In this document: one piece after another, positions 56,169 through 63,673 of the stretch | How positions within the stretch are numbered: position 1 is the stretch's first letter | How the letters are laid out: every line of letters begins with the position of its first letter | Source of the DNA: an uncultured Candidatus Melainabacteria bacterium | Lineage (GTDB): Bacteria > Cyanobacteriota > Vampirovibrionia > Gastranaerophilales > Gastranaerophilaceae | Length of the DNA: 64,000 bases | Reading direction: 5' to 3' | NCBI GenBank assembly: GCA_937898445.1 | Contig: CALEJY010000250.1 | Coordinates: 17,589 to 81,588 of the forward strand | Notes under the pieces: model-generated | What the model was told of the DNA's origin: nothing | Database searches by the model: none | Seen by the model: the letters and a program-made list of their open reading frames with translations, nothing else | Translations under genes and position numbers: made by a program

Positions 56169-56478
56169 AGGACAAGGTAAAACAATGTTTTTAATAAAAA
56201 AATCCGCAGAATCACAATGTCCTATAGTTTGTTATAGTGAAAAACAAGCGCAATTAATTAAAGAGAGAGCGGAAGAAATAGGTCTCGATATTCCTGATCC
56301 AATAAAATTAAAATTTCCAAATTACAAAGAATCTTTTAAAGGAAGAAAAATTGAAAATGGAATACTGATAGATGATGTAGACTATGTATTAGAGAGATTG
56401 TTTGGAAGCAAAATTAATATAGTTACAACATCTTGTGATGTATATACATATATGAATATTAATGAAAAAGTGAAGTGA
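56146..56478 (+). CDS. Minimal P-loop NTPase-like protein
   Basis: The product is 110 aa. Residues 8-13 (RGQGKT) form a Walker A-like loop, residues 73-77 (ILIDD) a Walker B and 91-96 (NIVTTS) a sensor-like strand, so a whole nucleotide-binding core in helicase order is packed into 110 aa. The Walker A lacks the usual first glycine. Could be a helicase-core fragment, a regulator or a DNA-packaging-like ATPase. Start ATG with AAAGGAG. Confidence 0.6.
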   Translation: MEIVQMDRGQGKTMFLIKKSAESQCPIVCYSEKQAQLIKERAEEIGLDIPDPIKLKFPNYKESFKGRKIENGILIDDVDYVLERLFGSKINIVTTSCDVYTYMNINEKVK

Positions 56479-56482
56479 TAAT

Positions 56483-56716
56483 ATGAGTAAAGAGAAATGT
56501 TTATGTATTTTTGAGTATGATGGTAAAGGAAAAATAAATATTAATGAAATAAAAAATTTAACAAGTAAAGAGGTTTTTGAAAAAAAATTCGTTAACTATT
56601 GTGAAAATAAAAAATGTGATAGAATATGCCCTTTAGAAGTAAATATTAATTGTATAATGAATTTTTTATTTGATAATTATGATATAATACCAAAAGGGGT
56701 GATAAATAATGGATAA
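56483..56716 (+). CDS. Small Cys-rich protein
   Basis: The product is 77 aa with seven cysteines: C-L-C at the start and a CENKKCDRICPLEVNINC cluster (about residues 39-56), which may bind a metal ion. Tight spacing (5 bases) after the P-loop gene. No family recognised. Confidence 0.5.
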   Translation: MSKEKCLCIFEYDGKGKININEIKNLTSKEVFEKKFVNYCENKKCDRICPLEVNINCIMNFLFDNYDIIPKGVINNG

Positions 56717-56960
56717 ATTATTAAATATTTTTAGAGCTTTTGTAGAAGCAGAGGATTATTTAAAAACACACAATGGAATAGATGCTTCTATAACAATCTG
56801 TATAAGTAAAGAAGATAATGAAAGAATTATAACAGATAATTGGCAGCATGTCACAGATAAAGAATGTACGGAATTTTCTTTTGTATCTTCTTTTGAAGGA
56901 ATTCCTGTTGAAGTTGATAAAACTTTAAAGGCTAGTGAATTTAAAATTAAAGTTAATTAA
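56709..56960 (+). CDS. Small acidic protein, unrecognised
   Basis: The product is 83 aa, acidic, alpha/beta-looking (FRAFVEAEDYLKTHNGIDAS; FSFVSSFEGIPVEVDKTL). Its ATG overlaps the end of the Cys-rich gene (AATAATGG). No cysteine-rich or membrane motif apart from two cysteines. Function unknown. Confidence 0.5.
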   Translation: MDKLLNIFRAFVEAEDYLKTHNGIDASITICISKEDNERIITDNWQHVTDKECTEFSFVSSFEGIPVEVDKTLKASEFKIKVN

Positions 56961-56969
56961 GGTGATTAA

Positions 56970-57242
56970 ATGAAAGAATACTTATATCATTATGTTGTTG
57001 TAACAGAAGAAGAAGGTAAAACAAAATATGTAGATTTTTTTAAAGCAGAATCAGACGAGACAGCAAATATATTTATGAATTATCTTTTAGAAAATATTAA
57101 ATTTGACGATGGTAGCGGAGAACTTAGAGCTGCAAATATTACAGATGCTTGGTATGAAAAAATTGAAACCGTAAGATGGAAAGGAAAAGAACATATTGTT
57201 TCAGTAACGGAGCGAATTAATGAGGAGTCCAAGGAGGCATAA
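56970..57242 (+). CDS. Small acidic protein, unrecognised
   Basis: The product is 90 aa: KEYLYHYVVVTEEEGKTKYV followed by AESDETANIFMNYLLENIKF and a WYEKIETVRWKGKEHIVSV strand-like end. Likely alpha/beta. Ribosome binding site GGTGATTAA overlaps the previous stop. Function unknown. Confidence 0.5.
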   Translation: MKEYLYHYVVVTEEEGKTKYVDFFKAESDETANIFMNYLLENIKFDDGSGELRAANITDAWYEKIETVRWKGKEHIVSVTERINEESKEA

Positions 57243-57244
57243 TT

Positions 57245-57490
57245 ATGAGAGCAGTTTATGTGCAAGGATATGATAATTTACTCAAAGAATTGCAAGAAAA
57301 CAATATACTAAAGGCAAATATAAACGATATGGTTGAAAATAATAGTACTTTACGAGCATTTTATGATAATAACAGATATATAGTTTTGAAAATGGAATAT
57401 ATAGATGACGAAGAAGATGATTTAGATAATATACATATTTTAAATGGTAATGATATTGAATTTTTAGATGATAAAGATTTATTTGATTAG
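57245..57490 (+). CDS. Very acidic small protein
   Basis: The product is 81 aa. The C-terminal half is extremely acidic (YIDDEEDDLDNIHI and EFLDDKDLFD), so it may mimic DNA, as some phage anti-restriction or polymerase-inhibitor proteins do; this is a guess from composition only. It starts two bases after the preceding stop, behind AAGGAGG. Confidence 0.5.
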   Translation: MRAVYVQGYDNLLKELQENNILKANINDMVENNSTLRAFYDNNRYIVLKMEYIDDEEDDLDNIHILNGNDIEFLDDKDLFD

Positions 57491-57508
57491 ATTGGAGAGA
57501 ATGTTATA

Positions 57509-58570
57509 TTGAATATAGGAATAATTGATGCTGATCTATTGGATAATGGTTCGCAACATCCTAATTTAGCATTAATGAAACTTAGTGGCTATTATAAAGA
57601 TAAGAATGATATAACATTATTAGAGTCTTATGACGACATTCCTAAGTACGATAGAGTGTTTATTTCTAAAGTATTTGATTTTACTAATACTCCTGATTTA
57701 TCAATATATGATAATATAGAGATTGGTGGAACTGGATTCTTTGGAATAAATGCTAAAGACCTTCCTTATGAAATAGAACATCATATGCCAGATTATCATT
57801 TATATGATAATTACATACAAAAAGAAATAAGTAGAGGAATTAGACCTTCTAAATTTAAAGATTATAAAGATGGCTCTATTGGGTTTCTTACTAGAGGTTG
57901 CTTTAGGAAATGTCCTTTTTGCATTAATAGAAAGTATGATAGAGCCTTTAAACATTCAGAGTTAGAAGAATTTTTAGATAAAGATAGGAAGTTTATTTAC
58001 TTATGGGATGACAATTTTTTAGCTTATCCTAAATGGAAAGAAGAATTGGAAAAATTAAAAGCTACTAATAAATTTATAGAATTTAGACAAGGGTTAGATA
58101 TACGGCTAATGACAGAGGAAAAAGCAGAAATTTTAACAACGATGAAATATCATCATGATTGGACATTCGCTTTTGATGATATAACAGATAAGAAGTTAAT
58201 TGAAAATAAATTACGAATATGGCGCAAATATAATCAAAAACAAGCAAGATTATATGTTTTAGTTGCATATAAATCACAAGATGTAACAGATATAGCAGGA
58301 GCATTTGAGAGAATAAAGATATTAATGAAATATAATTGTGTACCATATATCATGAGATATAATGAATATAAGCGGTCCGAAATGAGGGGAATGTATATAA
58401 CATTGGCTAGATGGTGTAATCAACCAAGCCTTTTTAAAAGAAAATCATTTAGGGAGTTCTGTGATTATACTGCATCTTCCTATAGATATTTAAAGAAATT
58501 TGAAAAAGAATACCCTAATATAGCTAAGAGGTATTTTGATTTAAAATTTGAAGATATAAGAATGTGTTAA
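57509..58570 (+). CDS. Radical SAM protein
   Basis: The product is 353 aa, starting at TTG 57509, 8 bases after GGAGAGA. The 4Fe-4S cysteines are C131-x3-C135-x2-C138 in RGCFRKCPFC. Residues 1-100 look like a Rossmann or B12-binding-like domain (MNIGIIDADLLDNGSQHPNL; IEIGGTGFF). After the cluster, FIYLWDDNFLAYPKW and RQGLDIRLMT match the radical SAM barrel. It uses S-adenosylmethionine to make radicals. The phage substrate is unknown, with nucleic-acid modification the first guess, given no partner genes for cofactor synthesis. Confidence 0.85.
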   Translation: MNIGIIDADLLDNGSQHPNLALMKLSGYYKDKNDITLLESYDDIPKYDRVFISKVFDFTNTPDLSIYDNIEIGGTGFFGINAKDLPYEIEHHMPDYHLYDNYIQKEISRGIRPSKFKDYKDGSIGFLTRGCFRKCPFCINRKYDRAFKHSELEEFLDKDRKFIYLWDDNFLAYPKWKEELEKLKATNKFIEFRQGLDIRLMTEEKAEILTTMKYHHDWTFAFDDITDKKLIENKLRIWRKYNQKQARLYVLVAYKSQDVTDIAGAFERIKILMKYNCVPYIMRYNEYKRSEMRGMYITLARWCNQPSLFKRKSFREFCDYTASSYRYLKKFEKEYPNIAKRYFDLKFEDIRMC

Positions 58571-58589
58571 AAGAAAGGAAGGTTATATT

Positions 58590-59171
58590 ATGAGAAAAAT
58601 ACCAGTAATAATTGAAAAAGAGTTTCTAGGAGATAAAAACTGCGATTATCATGCTTTAATGGTAGCTTCTTATTTTGGAGTAAATGATTTAAAGAAAAGG
58701 AATATACTGATAGATAGTAAACACATAAAAAGTATAAAAGAGGACATAGAAAAGATCAGCAATAAGGCTTGGTTAACTACATATAAGTCTTTAGTTAAAA
58801 TGTCTGTAGCATACAAAAAATTAGTTAAAGTAAAAAAGATAAAAAAAGAAAATACATACACAATTTCTTATAGTAATAAAAAAAATAAAGGTTATATTTT
58901 AGTAGATGACGACATTATTAAAATATTATTAAAAAACAGGGATTCTTCTACTATAAAAACTTATTTATTATTAAAGATGTTATGTAAAGATGAAGATAAA
59001 ATAATTACTAGAAATTATATATGCGATAATATAGGTTTATCTTCAAAAAGCGCAGCTAACTTAGATAAAATAACAAAGATAACTGATTTTCTTCAAGAAA
59101 ATAACTTGATTAAAAAAGTATACGTTAATAATAATGGGTGTACTAAAAATATAATGTATTCTATAGTGTAA
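58590..59171 (+). CDS. Winged-helix-like protein, possible replication factor
   Basis: The product is 193 aa and very Lys-rich. The last 70 residues (TIKTYLLLKMLCKDEDKIITRNYICDNIGLSSKS then ITDFLQENNLIKKVYV) look like a winged-helix DNA-binding domain of the DnaD/replication-initiator type. The first half contains HALMVASYFGVNDLKKRN and a basic KVKKIKKENTY stretch. It could be a replication initiator or transcription regulator, and a possible partner of the repeat arrays at 62.2-62.8 kb. Confidence 0.55.
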   Translation: MRKIPVIIEKEFLGDKNCDYHALMVASYFGVNDLKKRNILIDSKHIKSIKEDIEKISNKAWLTTYKSLVKMSVAYKKLVKVKKIKKENTYTISYSNKKNKGYILVDDDIIKILLKNRDSSTIKTYLLLKMLCKDEDKIITRNYICDNIGLSSKSAANLDKITKITDFLQENNLIKKVYVNNNGCTKNIMYSIV

Positions 59172-59183
59172 AGGAGTGATAAT

Positions 59184-59459
59184 GTGAGAGCTGTTTTTAT
59201 AAGACATTTTTATAAAGATTTTAATCCCAGAGACCCATATAACAAATTTTGTACTCTTGTAGATGTTGATTTAAAAGAATTAGAAGAATATGCTACTAAT
59301 AGTACTCCTTTATATAATGAATCCGAACATGGTGGTTATGGATGGATTGTACCTACAGACTCAAGATTATTATATAAGGATTGTTCTAAAGAGACATATA
59401 CTTTTATGTATTTAAATGAAAATTATTATTTCATGATTGATAGATTTATAATAATATAA
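59184..59459 (+). CDS. Small aromatic protein, GTG start
   Basis: The product is 91 aa, starting at GTG 59184 behind AAAGGAGTGATAAT. Tyr/Phe-rich: FIRHFYKDFNPRDPYNKF and SKETYTFMYLNENYYFM. No family recognised. It sits 12 bases after the winged-helix gene. Confidence 0.5.
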   Translation: MRAVFIRHFYKDFNPRDPYNKFCTLVDVDLKELEEYATNSTPLYNESEHGGYGWIVPTDSRLLYKDCSKETYTFMYLNENYYFMIDRFIII

Positions 59460-59470
59460 GGAGTGATAAT

Positions 59471-59710
59471 ATGAAATATAAAATTACGAGTGCTGCAAAT
59501 TTTAGTTTAGATAATATGGAATCAATTCTTGGGAAAGGTGTATATTTATACAGTTTATCATTTAATGTTGACGGAAAGCAATATAAAATAAAAAATATAT
59601 CTGATGATACTACTATTGGAGAGTTCTATAGAATGGCAATGAAGTTAGCTAGTAATCCTATTAATGGTGAGTACGAAATTGATGCAAGATATTTCAAGGA
59701 GGAAATGTAA
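59471..59710 (+). CDS. Small protein, unrecognised
   Basis: The product is 79 aa: ITSAANFSLDNMESILGKGV, then SFNVDGKQYKIKNISDDT. Alpha/beta-looking, no cysteines. Site AAGGAGTGATAAT. Ends just before the zinc-ribbon gene. Function unknown. Confidence 0.5.
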   Translation: MKYKITSAANFSLDNMESILGKGVYLYSLSFNVDGKQYKIKNISDDTTIGEFYRMAMKLASNPINGEYEIDARYFKEEM

Positions 59711-59711
59711 T

Positions 59712-59909
59712 ATGTCTCATGGAAAATATGCAAAGTGTCCTTGTTGTGGTAAATTAGCTTTAGGTGAAAATAAAATAATAGAATTATTTGGGTATAGATT
59801 TAGACCTAATGGAAAGAGAGTTCCACAATCTTATTGTAGAGAATGTAGAACAGAGCAAATAAGGTTAAGAAATAAACTAAAAAGAGAAAAACAAAGAAGG
59901 AGAAAATAA
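59712..59909 (+). CDS. Small basic zinc-ribbon protein
   Basis: The product is 65 aa from ATG 59712, which follows CAAGGAGGAAATGTAAT; an in-frame ATG at 59664 lies inside the previous gene. Zinc ribbon C-P-C-C-G-K...C-R-E-C (residues 9-40) and a very basic tail (LRNKLKREKQRRRK), suggesting nucleic-acid binding. Confidence 0.65.
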   Translation: MSHGKYAKCPCCGKLALGENKIIELFGYRFRPNGKRVPQSYCRECRTEQIRLRNKLKREKQRRRK

Positions 59910-59912
59910 ACG

Positions 59913-60161
59913 ATGATTTATATAATGTTTTATATGGTCGCTGTTTTTATTATAATTTATATAATTCTTTATTTGGTTTTAATGTATGTTGGAATAAAGG
60001 AATGGAATAAAGGTGTCTGTCCTAAATGTGGCAAACCTTGGGCATTTTATTATTCTAGTAATAATGGAGATGTTACTTATGTATGTGAGAAAGGACATAT
60101 CTGTAATATTTCTAATAAGATAATTAATAGAATGTTTATGAAATCTAAAAAGGAGGATTAA
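59913..60161 (+). CDS. Membrane-anchored zinc-ribbon protein (paralogue 1)
   Basis: The product is 82 aa. Residues 3-26 form a membrane helix, followed by a zinc ribbon GVCPKCGKPW...YVCEKGHICNI. It is clearly a paralogue of the next gene (W-N-x-G-x-C-x-K-C-G-K-P-W in both). The tail (RMFMKSKKED) is basic. It may hold a cytoplasmic metal-binding domain at the membrane. Function unknown. Confidence 0.65.
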   Translation: MIYIMFYMVAVFIIIYIILYLVLMYVGIKEWNKGVCPKCGKPWAFYYSSNNGDVTYVCEKGHICNISNKIINRMFMKSKKED

Positions 60162-60163
60162 TA

Positions 60164-60388
60164 ATGGATGTTTTAGTGCCTTATTATATAATGGGACTTA
60201 TAATTTCTTATATAGTTTTATGTGTGATTTTTATAAGATTTGAAGAAAAAAAATGGAATCATGGTATATGCTCTAAATGTGGTAAGCCTTGGAGATATAA
60301 GTATTCCTCTCGTAAGGGAGGGCATGTGTACTATTGTAAGAACGGTCATTATATTAAAATTAAATATGGGTCAGATCAGGAGTGGTGA
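60164..60388 (+). CDS. Membrane-anchored zinc-ribbon protein (paralogue 2)
   Basis: The product is 74 aa with the same layout as its neighbour: membrane helix (residues 5-26), then C-S-K-C-G-K-P-W and Y-Y-C-K-N-G-H. Tandem duplication is evident. Start ATG with AAAGGAGGATTAATA, two bases after the first paralogue. Confidence 0.65.
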   Translation: MDVLVPYYIMGLIISYIVLCVIFIRFEEKKWNHGICSKCGKPWRYKYSSRKGGHVYYCKNGHYIKIKYGSDQEW

Positions 60389-60389
60389 T

Positions 60390-60497
60390 ATGAAAAGAAT
60401 AAAATATATGCGTGAAAGAAGAGCAAAGCATAAAGGTGGCTATGATGCTATGAGGAAAGAAACTAAACGTATACTTAAAAGATTAGGAATATATTAG
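60390..60497 (+). CDS. Very small basic protein (35 aa)
   Basis: A short ORF beginning MKRIKYMRERRAKHKGG, preceded by AGGAGTGGTGAT, which overlaps the end of the zinc-ribbon paralogue. Nearly half the residues are Lys or Arg, so it may bind nucleic acid. A longer in-frame ORF from 60240 lies inside the previous gene and is not preferred. Confidence 0.5.
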   Translation: MKRIKYMRERRAKHKGGYDAMRKETKRILKRLGIY

Positions 60498-60506
60498 GAG
60501 TAAAAT

Positions 60507-60980
60507 ATGGCGACACTAACGAATAACTTAAAGAAGCTAGAAGAGATTGAAGGAATTATACAAAGTATGAATAACACTATTCTTTTTGATGATTCAATAT
60601 GTTCGATATGTGATACATCTATAACTACAAAAACAACAGTTAAAAGCAATTATTTTCTAGTAGCAGATAAGGTTAGAAAATTATTATTTAATTTAGAGAA
60701 TCAACCTTGTGAAATATGTCTCTTTAATCAGGGGATAGGATTATGCTATGTGCATCAATTAAATGAGAAAGATGAATATAGTTGGGAAAAAAGAGTAGAG
60801 AATGAAGAATTATGGTTAGAAATAAATAACACAAATACTATAAAAATTATTAGAATATCAAATGTAAGATATCTTGATGGACTTGAAATATTATTAGATA
60901 ATGATGTAGAAGAAGAAATAGAAGTCTCTTTAAATGAAATAGATATAATAAATAAAATTATAAATGGATTTTTGAGATAA
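60507..60980 (+). CDS. Protein with Cys pairs, unrecognised
   Basis: The product is 157 aa. Residues 33-36 C-S-I-C and about 71-82 CEICLFNQGIGLC could form a metal site. The last third is acidic (LLDNDVEEEIEVSLNEIDI). It is the last gene of the rightward block, before the terminator. ATG start with AGGAG. Function unknown. Confidence 0.5.
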   Translation: MATLTNNLKKLEEIEGIIQSMNNTILFDDSICSICDTSITTKTTVKSNYFLVADKVRKLLFNLENQPCEICLFNQGIGLCYVHQLNEKDEYSWEKRVENEELWLEINNTNTIKIIRISNVRYLDGLEILLDNDVEEEIEVSLNEIDIINKIINGFLR

Positions 60981-60985
60981 TATTT

Positions 60986-61022
60986 GAAAGGAAAGCTGAA
61001 AATGTTTTCCTTTATTTTTTTT
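60986..61022 (+). terminator. Intrinsic terminator of the rightward block
   Basis: AAAGGAAA (60987-60994) pairs with TTTCCTTT (61006-61013), followed by ATTTTTTTT. It closes the gene block from 55.3 kb. Confidence 0.85.
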
Positions 61023-61345
61023 GCCCTTTTTTATTTCCGTTTTAAAGTGCTTCAAATTTACTCTTAATATAAATGTTTAACTTATTGTAATTAGCTTCTC
61101 AAAATGGCATACAGAAGGTCATTTCTCAAAACACCAAAAATAAATATGCAAACCACCCCTCCCCTCCCTTTAATATCTTTTTTGTTGCTTTTATTGGTGT
61201 TTAAATATTCCATTATATACAATGTCTTATATTAATAAAGGATTATATCATTGTAATTAGTTATATTTGGAAACTGTATGTATTGGTTGTGTCTCTTTTC
61301 TTGTTGAATACATTTAATTGTAATTATTGGAATGTTAAGGGTTAC

Positions 61346-61442
61346 ATGAGGTGGATTTGGATGTTGGAGTGTTTGAGTGTTGGAATGTTGTTTGTTGTGG
61401 GGGAAATGGGTGTTTAAAAAAAATGGTGTTTGAATGTAGTGG
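61346..61442 (+). other. 97-base C-free G/T-rich tract
   Basis: There is not one C on the plus strand, with many TTGG/TGTT words (for example GGAGTGTTTGAGTGTTGG). Such strand asymmetry is seen at primosome or RNA-primer regions or R-loop sites. Confidence 0.6.
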
Positions 61443-61451
61443 CTAGACAGC

Positions 61452-62576
61452 TGAAAATGATTATCATTCGCAAGTATTATGTATCCTCCCCCCCTTAATG
61501 ACTGATAATATAATACTTATCAGACGTTGTTAGTTGAGAATGATTATCAAATAATTATTTCCCTGTAAATAAAAAAATTATTATCAATATGATAATAAAA
61601 AAATCCATTCCAAAAAGGAATTAAGAAGCTCAAAAAATTATCATAATGATAACTATTAAATTTAAAAAAATATTTCCACGGAAATAAAAAAGCAATTATA
61701 TTTCCCTCTTTTTTCCCTCCTTCTAAAAACTCACATATGAACAATTATTCACATATTCCATTAAAAAAAACGTCAACCATTCACCAACAAAAAGTTAACA
61801 AAAATGTAAAGCTACATATACACATATATTCATTTATTCATATGCGCATATATTCATATATTCATATACTATACTATTCCATAGTATGCTACTATGTATT
61901 ATATAACATATATAATGCAATAAAACATACAATTAAATAGTGTAACACATATAACACATATAACCATATATATAGTACACTATATAACACTTGCATAACA
62001 CATATAACTATATATAATATATATTATATATACTATTTAATAACTACATATACAATAGTATAACACATATAACGTATATATAACACTACATAACAAATAC
62101 TATGCTATACTATATAACAAATATATATTAATTAATGTACTCTAATACATATATAATACATACTATATATTCCTGAAAATATTAATTGATAATCACTATC
62201 AAATTATAATGATAATGATAATTATTTTATATTAAGATAGATTATTAATAAGTTTATGGAATGATTATTATTATTAATTGAAAACGATTCTCATTTAGTC
62301 CTGATGCTTACAGTCAACTGAAAACGATTATTAGAATAGATATTAATTGAAAACGATTATCATAATTATAATTAGTTGATAACAATAATGATTTTAGATA
62401 CTAATTGAAATACATTCTCAATTGCGTACCTGTTCTCACTTGGAGGCCATTCTCAATTGCTTACTGTATTCATAATCATTGTTGAATATTAATGGTTATT
62501 ATTCTCAAACGAAAATGATTATCAATTGAAAACTATTCTCAATTCGAGGTCCGGTATCAGTTGAGAACCATTCTCA
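61452..62576. repeat. Array of Fur-box-like palindromes, about 11 copies
   Basis: A 15-base element TGANAAYNATTNTCA occurs at 61452, 61535, 62187, 62279, 62319 (partial), 62348, 62377 (weak), 62406, 62510, 62527 and 62562. The best copies, TGAGAATGATTATCA and TGAAAATGATTATCA, differ at one position from the 7-1-7 Fur box TGATAATNATTATCA. Extra half-sites (TTCTCA) lie between 62430 and 62460. They are not in promoters of visible genes. Confidence 0.8.
61943..62073 (+). repeat. Four TAACACATATAAC direct repeats
   Basis: The 13-mer occurs at 61943, 61952 (overlapping), 61996 and 62061, inside the most AT-rich part of the control region. Confidence 0.65.
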
Positions 62577-62605
62577 CGCAGCCTCCTGATGCGTACAATT
62601 TACTC

Positions 62606-62755
62606 AAATTGTATTTCTGATACATAAGTATATAAATTGTATTTCATAAACAATATATATAAATTGTATTTCAAGTACATATATATCTATACTGTATTTC
62701 TGATACATAAGTATATAAATTGTATAGTGTATCCTATGCATATAAATTGCATAAT
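62606..62755 (+). repeat. Six iteron-like repeats, period 27-28 bp
   Basis: AAATTGTATTTC (or close variants) starts at 62606, 62634, 62661, 62689, 62717 and 62744, followed in most copies by an ATACATAAGTATAT-like spacer. Regular spacing recalls initiator-binding iterons. Not a CRISPR: the spacers are related and the repeats short. Confidence 0.75.
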
Positions 62756-62920
62756 AATTGCAAGTATCAATCACCAACTTGCATAAAATCCTTGTTGTTA
62801 CTTGTTTATTTGCGTGTGCTTAATCTTATATAAGCGTTTATAAGCTAATTTAAAGCTTTTAAAACAAAGGTATAAATACAAGGCGAACTTTTTAAAAGCG
62901 CTTATACGGGCATATACAAC

Positions 62921-62949
62921 GGTCGAATAGGGTCGAATAGGGTCGAATC
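62921..62949 (+). repeat. Three tandem GGTCGAATAG repeats
   Basis: GGTCGAATAG at 62921 and 62931, and GGTCGAATC at 62941. Ten-base period equals one helical turn, suggesting protein binding to one DNA face. More GC-rich than surroundings. Confidence 0.75.
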
Positions 62950-62986
62950 TTGCGGTAGCACATACATTTCGAACTATATAATCCGT

Positions 62987-63012
62987 TATCGTTCACTATA
63001 TAGTGAACGATA
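62987..63012. promoter_or_regulatory. Perfect 26-bp palindrome
   Basis: Bases 62987-63012 equal their own reverse complement (half-site TATCGTTCACTAT). An outer pair CCGTTAT (62983-62989)/ATAACGG (63021-63027) extends the symmetry. Likely an operator or origin element bound by a dimer. Confidence 0.75.
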
Positions 63013-63327
63013 GACAAGTAATAACGGTTAATGTTATACAATAGGACGTACGAATTGATCAATCGTTATATTTCATACTTTATTTTTATTATAATCTTTT
63101 TAGTATTTTTACAACTGTATAGCAATTATTATATCATTAATCAATTGTAAAGTAAATATATAAAAAATAACTTACAAATATTTCTAAAAAAAATTCAATT
63201 ATGCAAATTGATTTTTAAACTTAATAAAAATAAATGCTTTTAATGTTTTTATTTACTTTATTAAACATTTTTATATATATGTTTTAATAATTAATAAACT
63301 AATTGATTTATACTTTTTTTATTTAAG

Positions 63328-63356
63328 TTGATAACATTATTAAAAACTGATATAAT
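63328..63356 (+). promoter_or_regulatory. Sigma-A-type promoter
   Basis: TTGATA (63328-63333), a 17-base spacer and TATAAT (63351-63356), 43 bases before a gene start. The best promoter in the window. Confidence 0.8.
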
Positions 63357-63398
63357 TTAAGTATAATAAAACATAAGATAAAAGGAGGAAATTAAAAA

Positions 63399-63545
63399 AT
63401 GAAAAAATTATTAAAAGGAATAAAAAAAGGAATGAAAGCAATAAAAGAAAATTTATTTGAATGTGTAATGGCAACTGGATTATTAACAGTATTAGGTATG
63501 GTTATATATATAGATATAGCGTTCGTAATAATCCCTAATATGTAG
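63399..63545 (+). CDS. Small membrane protein (48 aa)
   Basis: ATG 63399 follows AAAGGAGG. The first 18 residues are basic and amphipathic (MKKLLKGIKKGMKAIKEN), then a membrane segment of about 22 residues (ATGLLTVLGMVIYIDIAFVII). First gene after the promoter. Such proteins may be membrane-acting early peptides. No family recognised. Confidence 0.7.
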   Translation: MKKLLKGIKKGMKAIKENLFECVMATGLLTVLGMVIYIDIAFVIIPNM

Positions 63546-63556
63546 GAGGTTACAAA

Positions 63557-63646
63557 GTGGATAACCAAAAATTTATAAATCTAGTTGGTAAAATAGGAAT
63601 AATATTAAACTTTATAGGATTGATTTTATATCAATTCATAGGTTAA
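63557..63646 (+). CDS. Micro membrane protein (29 aa), GTG start
   Basis: GTG 63557 lies 7 bases after AGGAGG. The product (MDNQKFINLVGKIG, then a hydrophobic end) is one short membrane segment. Good binding site and spacing from both neighbours argue for a real gene despite size. Confidence 0.6.
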   Translation: MDNQKFINLVGKIGIILNFIGLILYQFIG

Positions 63647-63673
63647 CAACATTATTAAAAAAGGAGGTTTTAC

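Larger units (their letters stand above)
61023..63327. other. 2.3-kb non-coding control region rich in repeats
   Basis: No convincing gene is seen in either strand: ORFs are short, AT-rich and lack binding sites. It holds a 97-base C-free tract, repeated palindromes, iterons and a perfect palindrome (listed separately). Also visible are TTATTATCA/TGATAATAA (61578-61598), TTATCAT/ATGATAA (61638-61652) and TATTTCC/GGAAATA (61671-61686) inverted repeats. Very low GC in 61.7-62.2 kb suggests easy melting, as at an origin. Confidence 0.75.

Noticed and set aside
61547..61940. Short ORFs in the non-coding region
   Set aside because: Translations are repetitive (Tyr/Ile/His-rich) and follow from TA-rich repeats; no ribosome binding sites and no neighbours.
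61438..62580. Assigning the palindromes definitely to Fur rather than PerR or Zur
   Set aside because: These regulators share related boxes; the consensus fits Fur best by eye, but only binding data could decide.
62590..62760. Regular repeats that could be taken for a CRISPR array
   Set aside because: Repeats are short and degenerate, the intervening sequences resemble each other and are only about 15 bases, and there is no cas gene.
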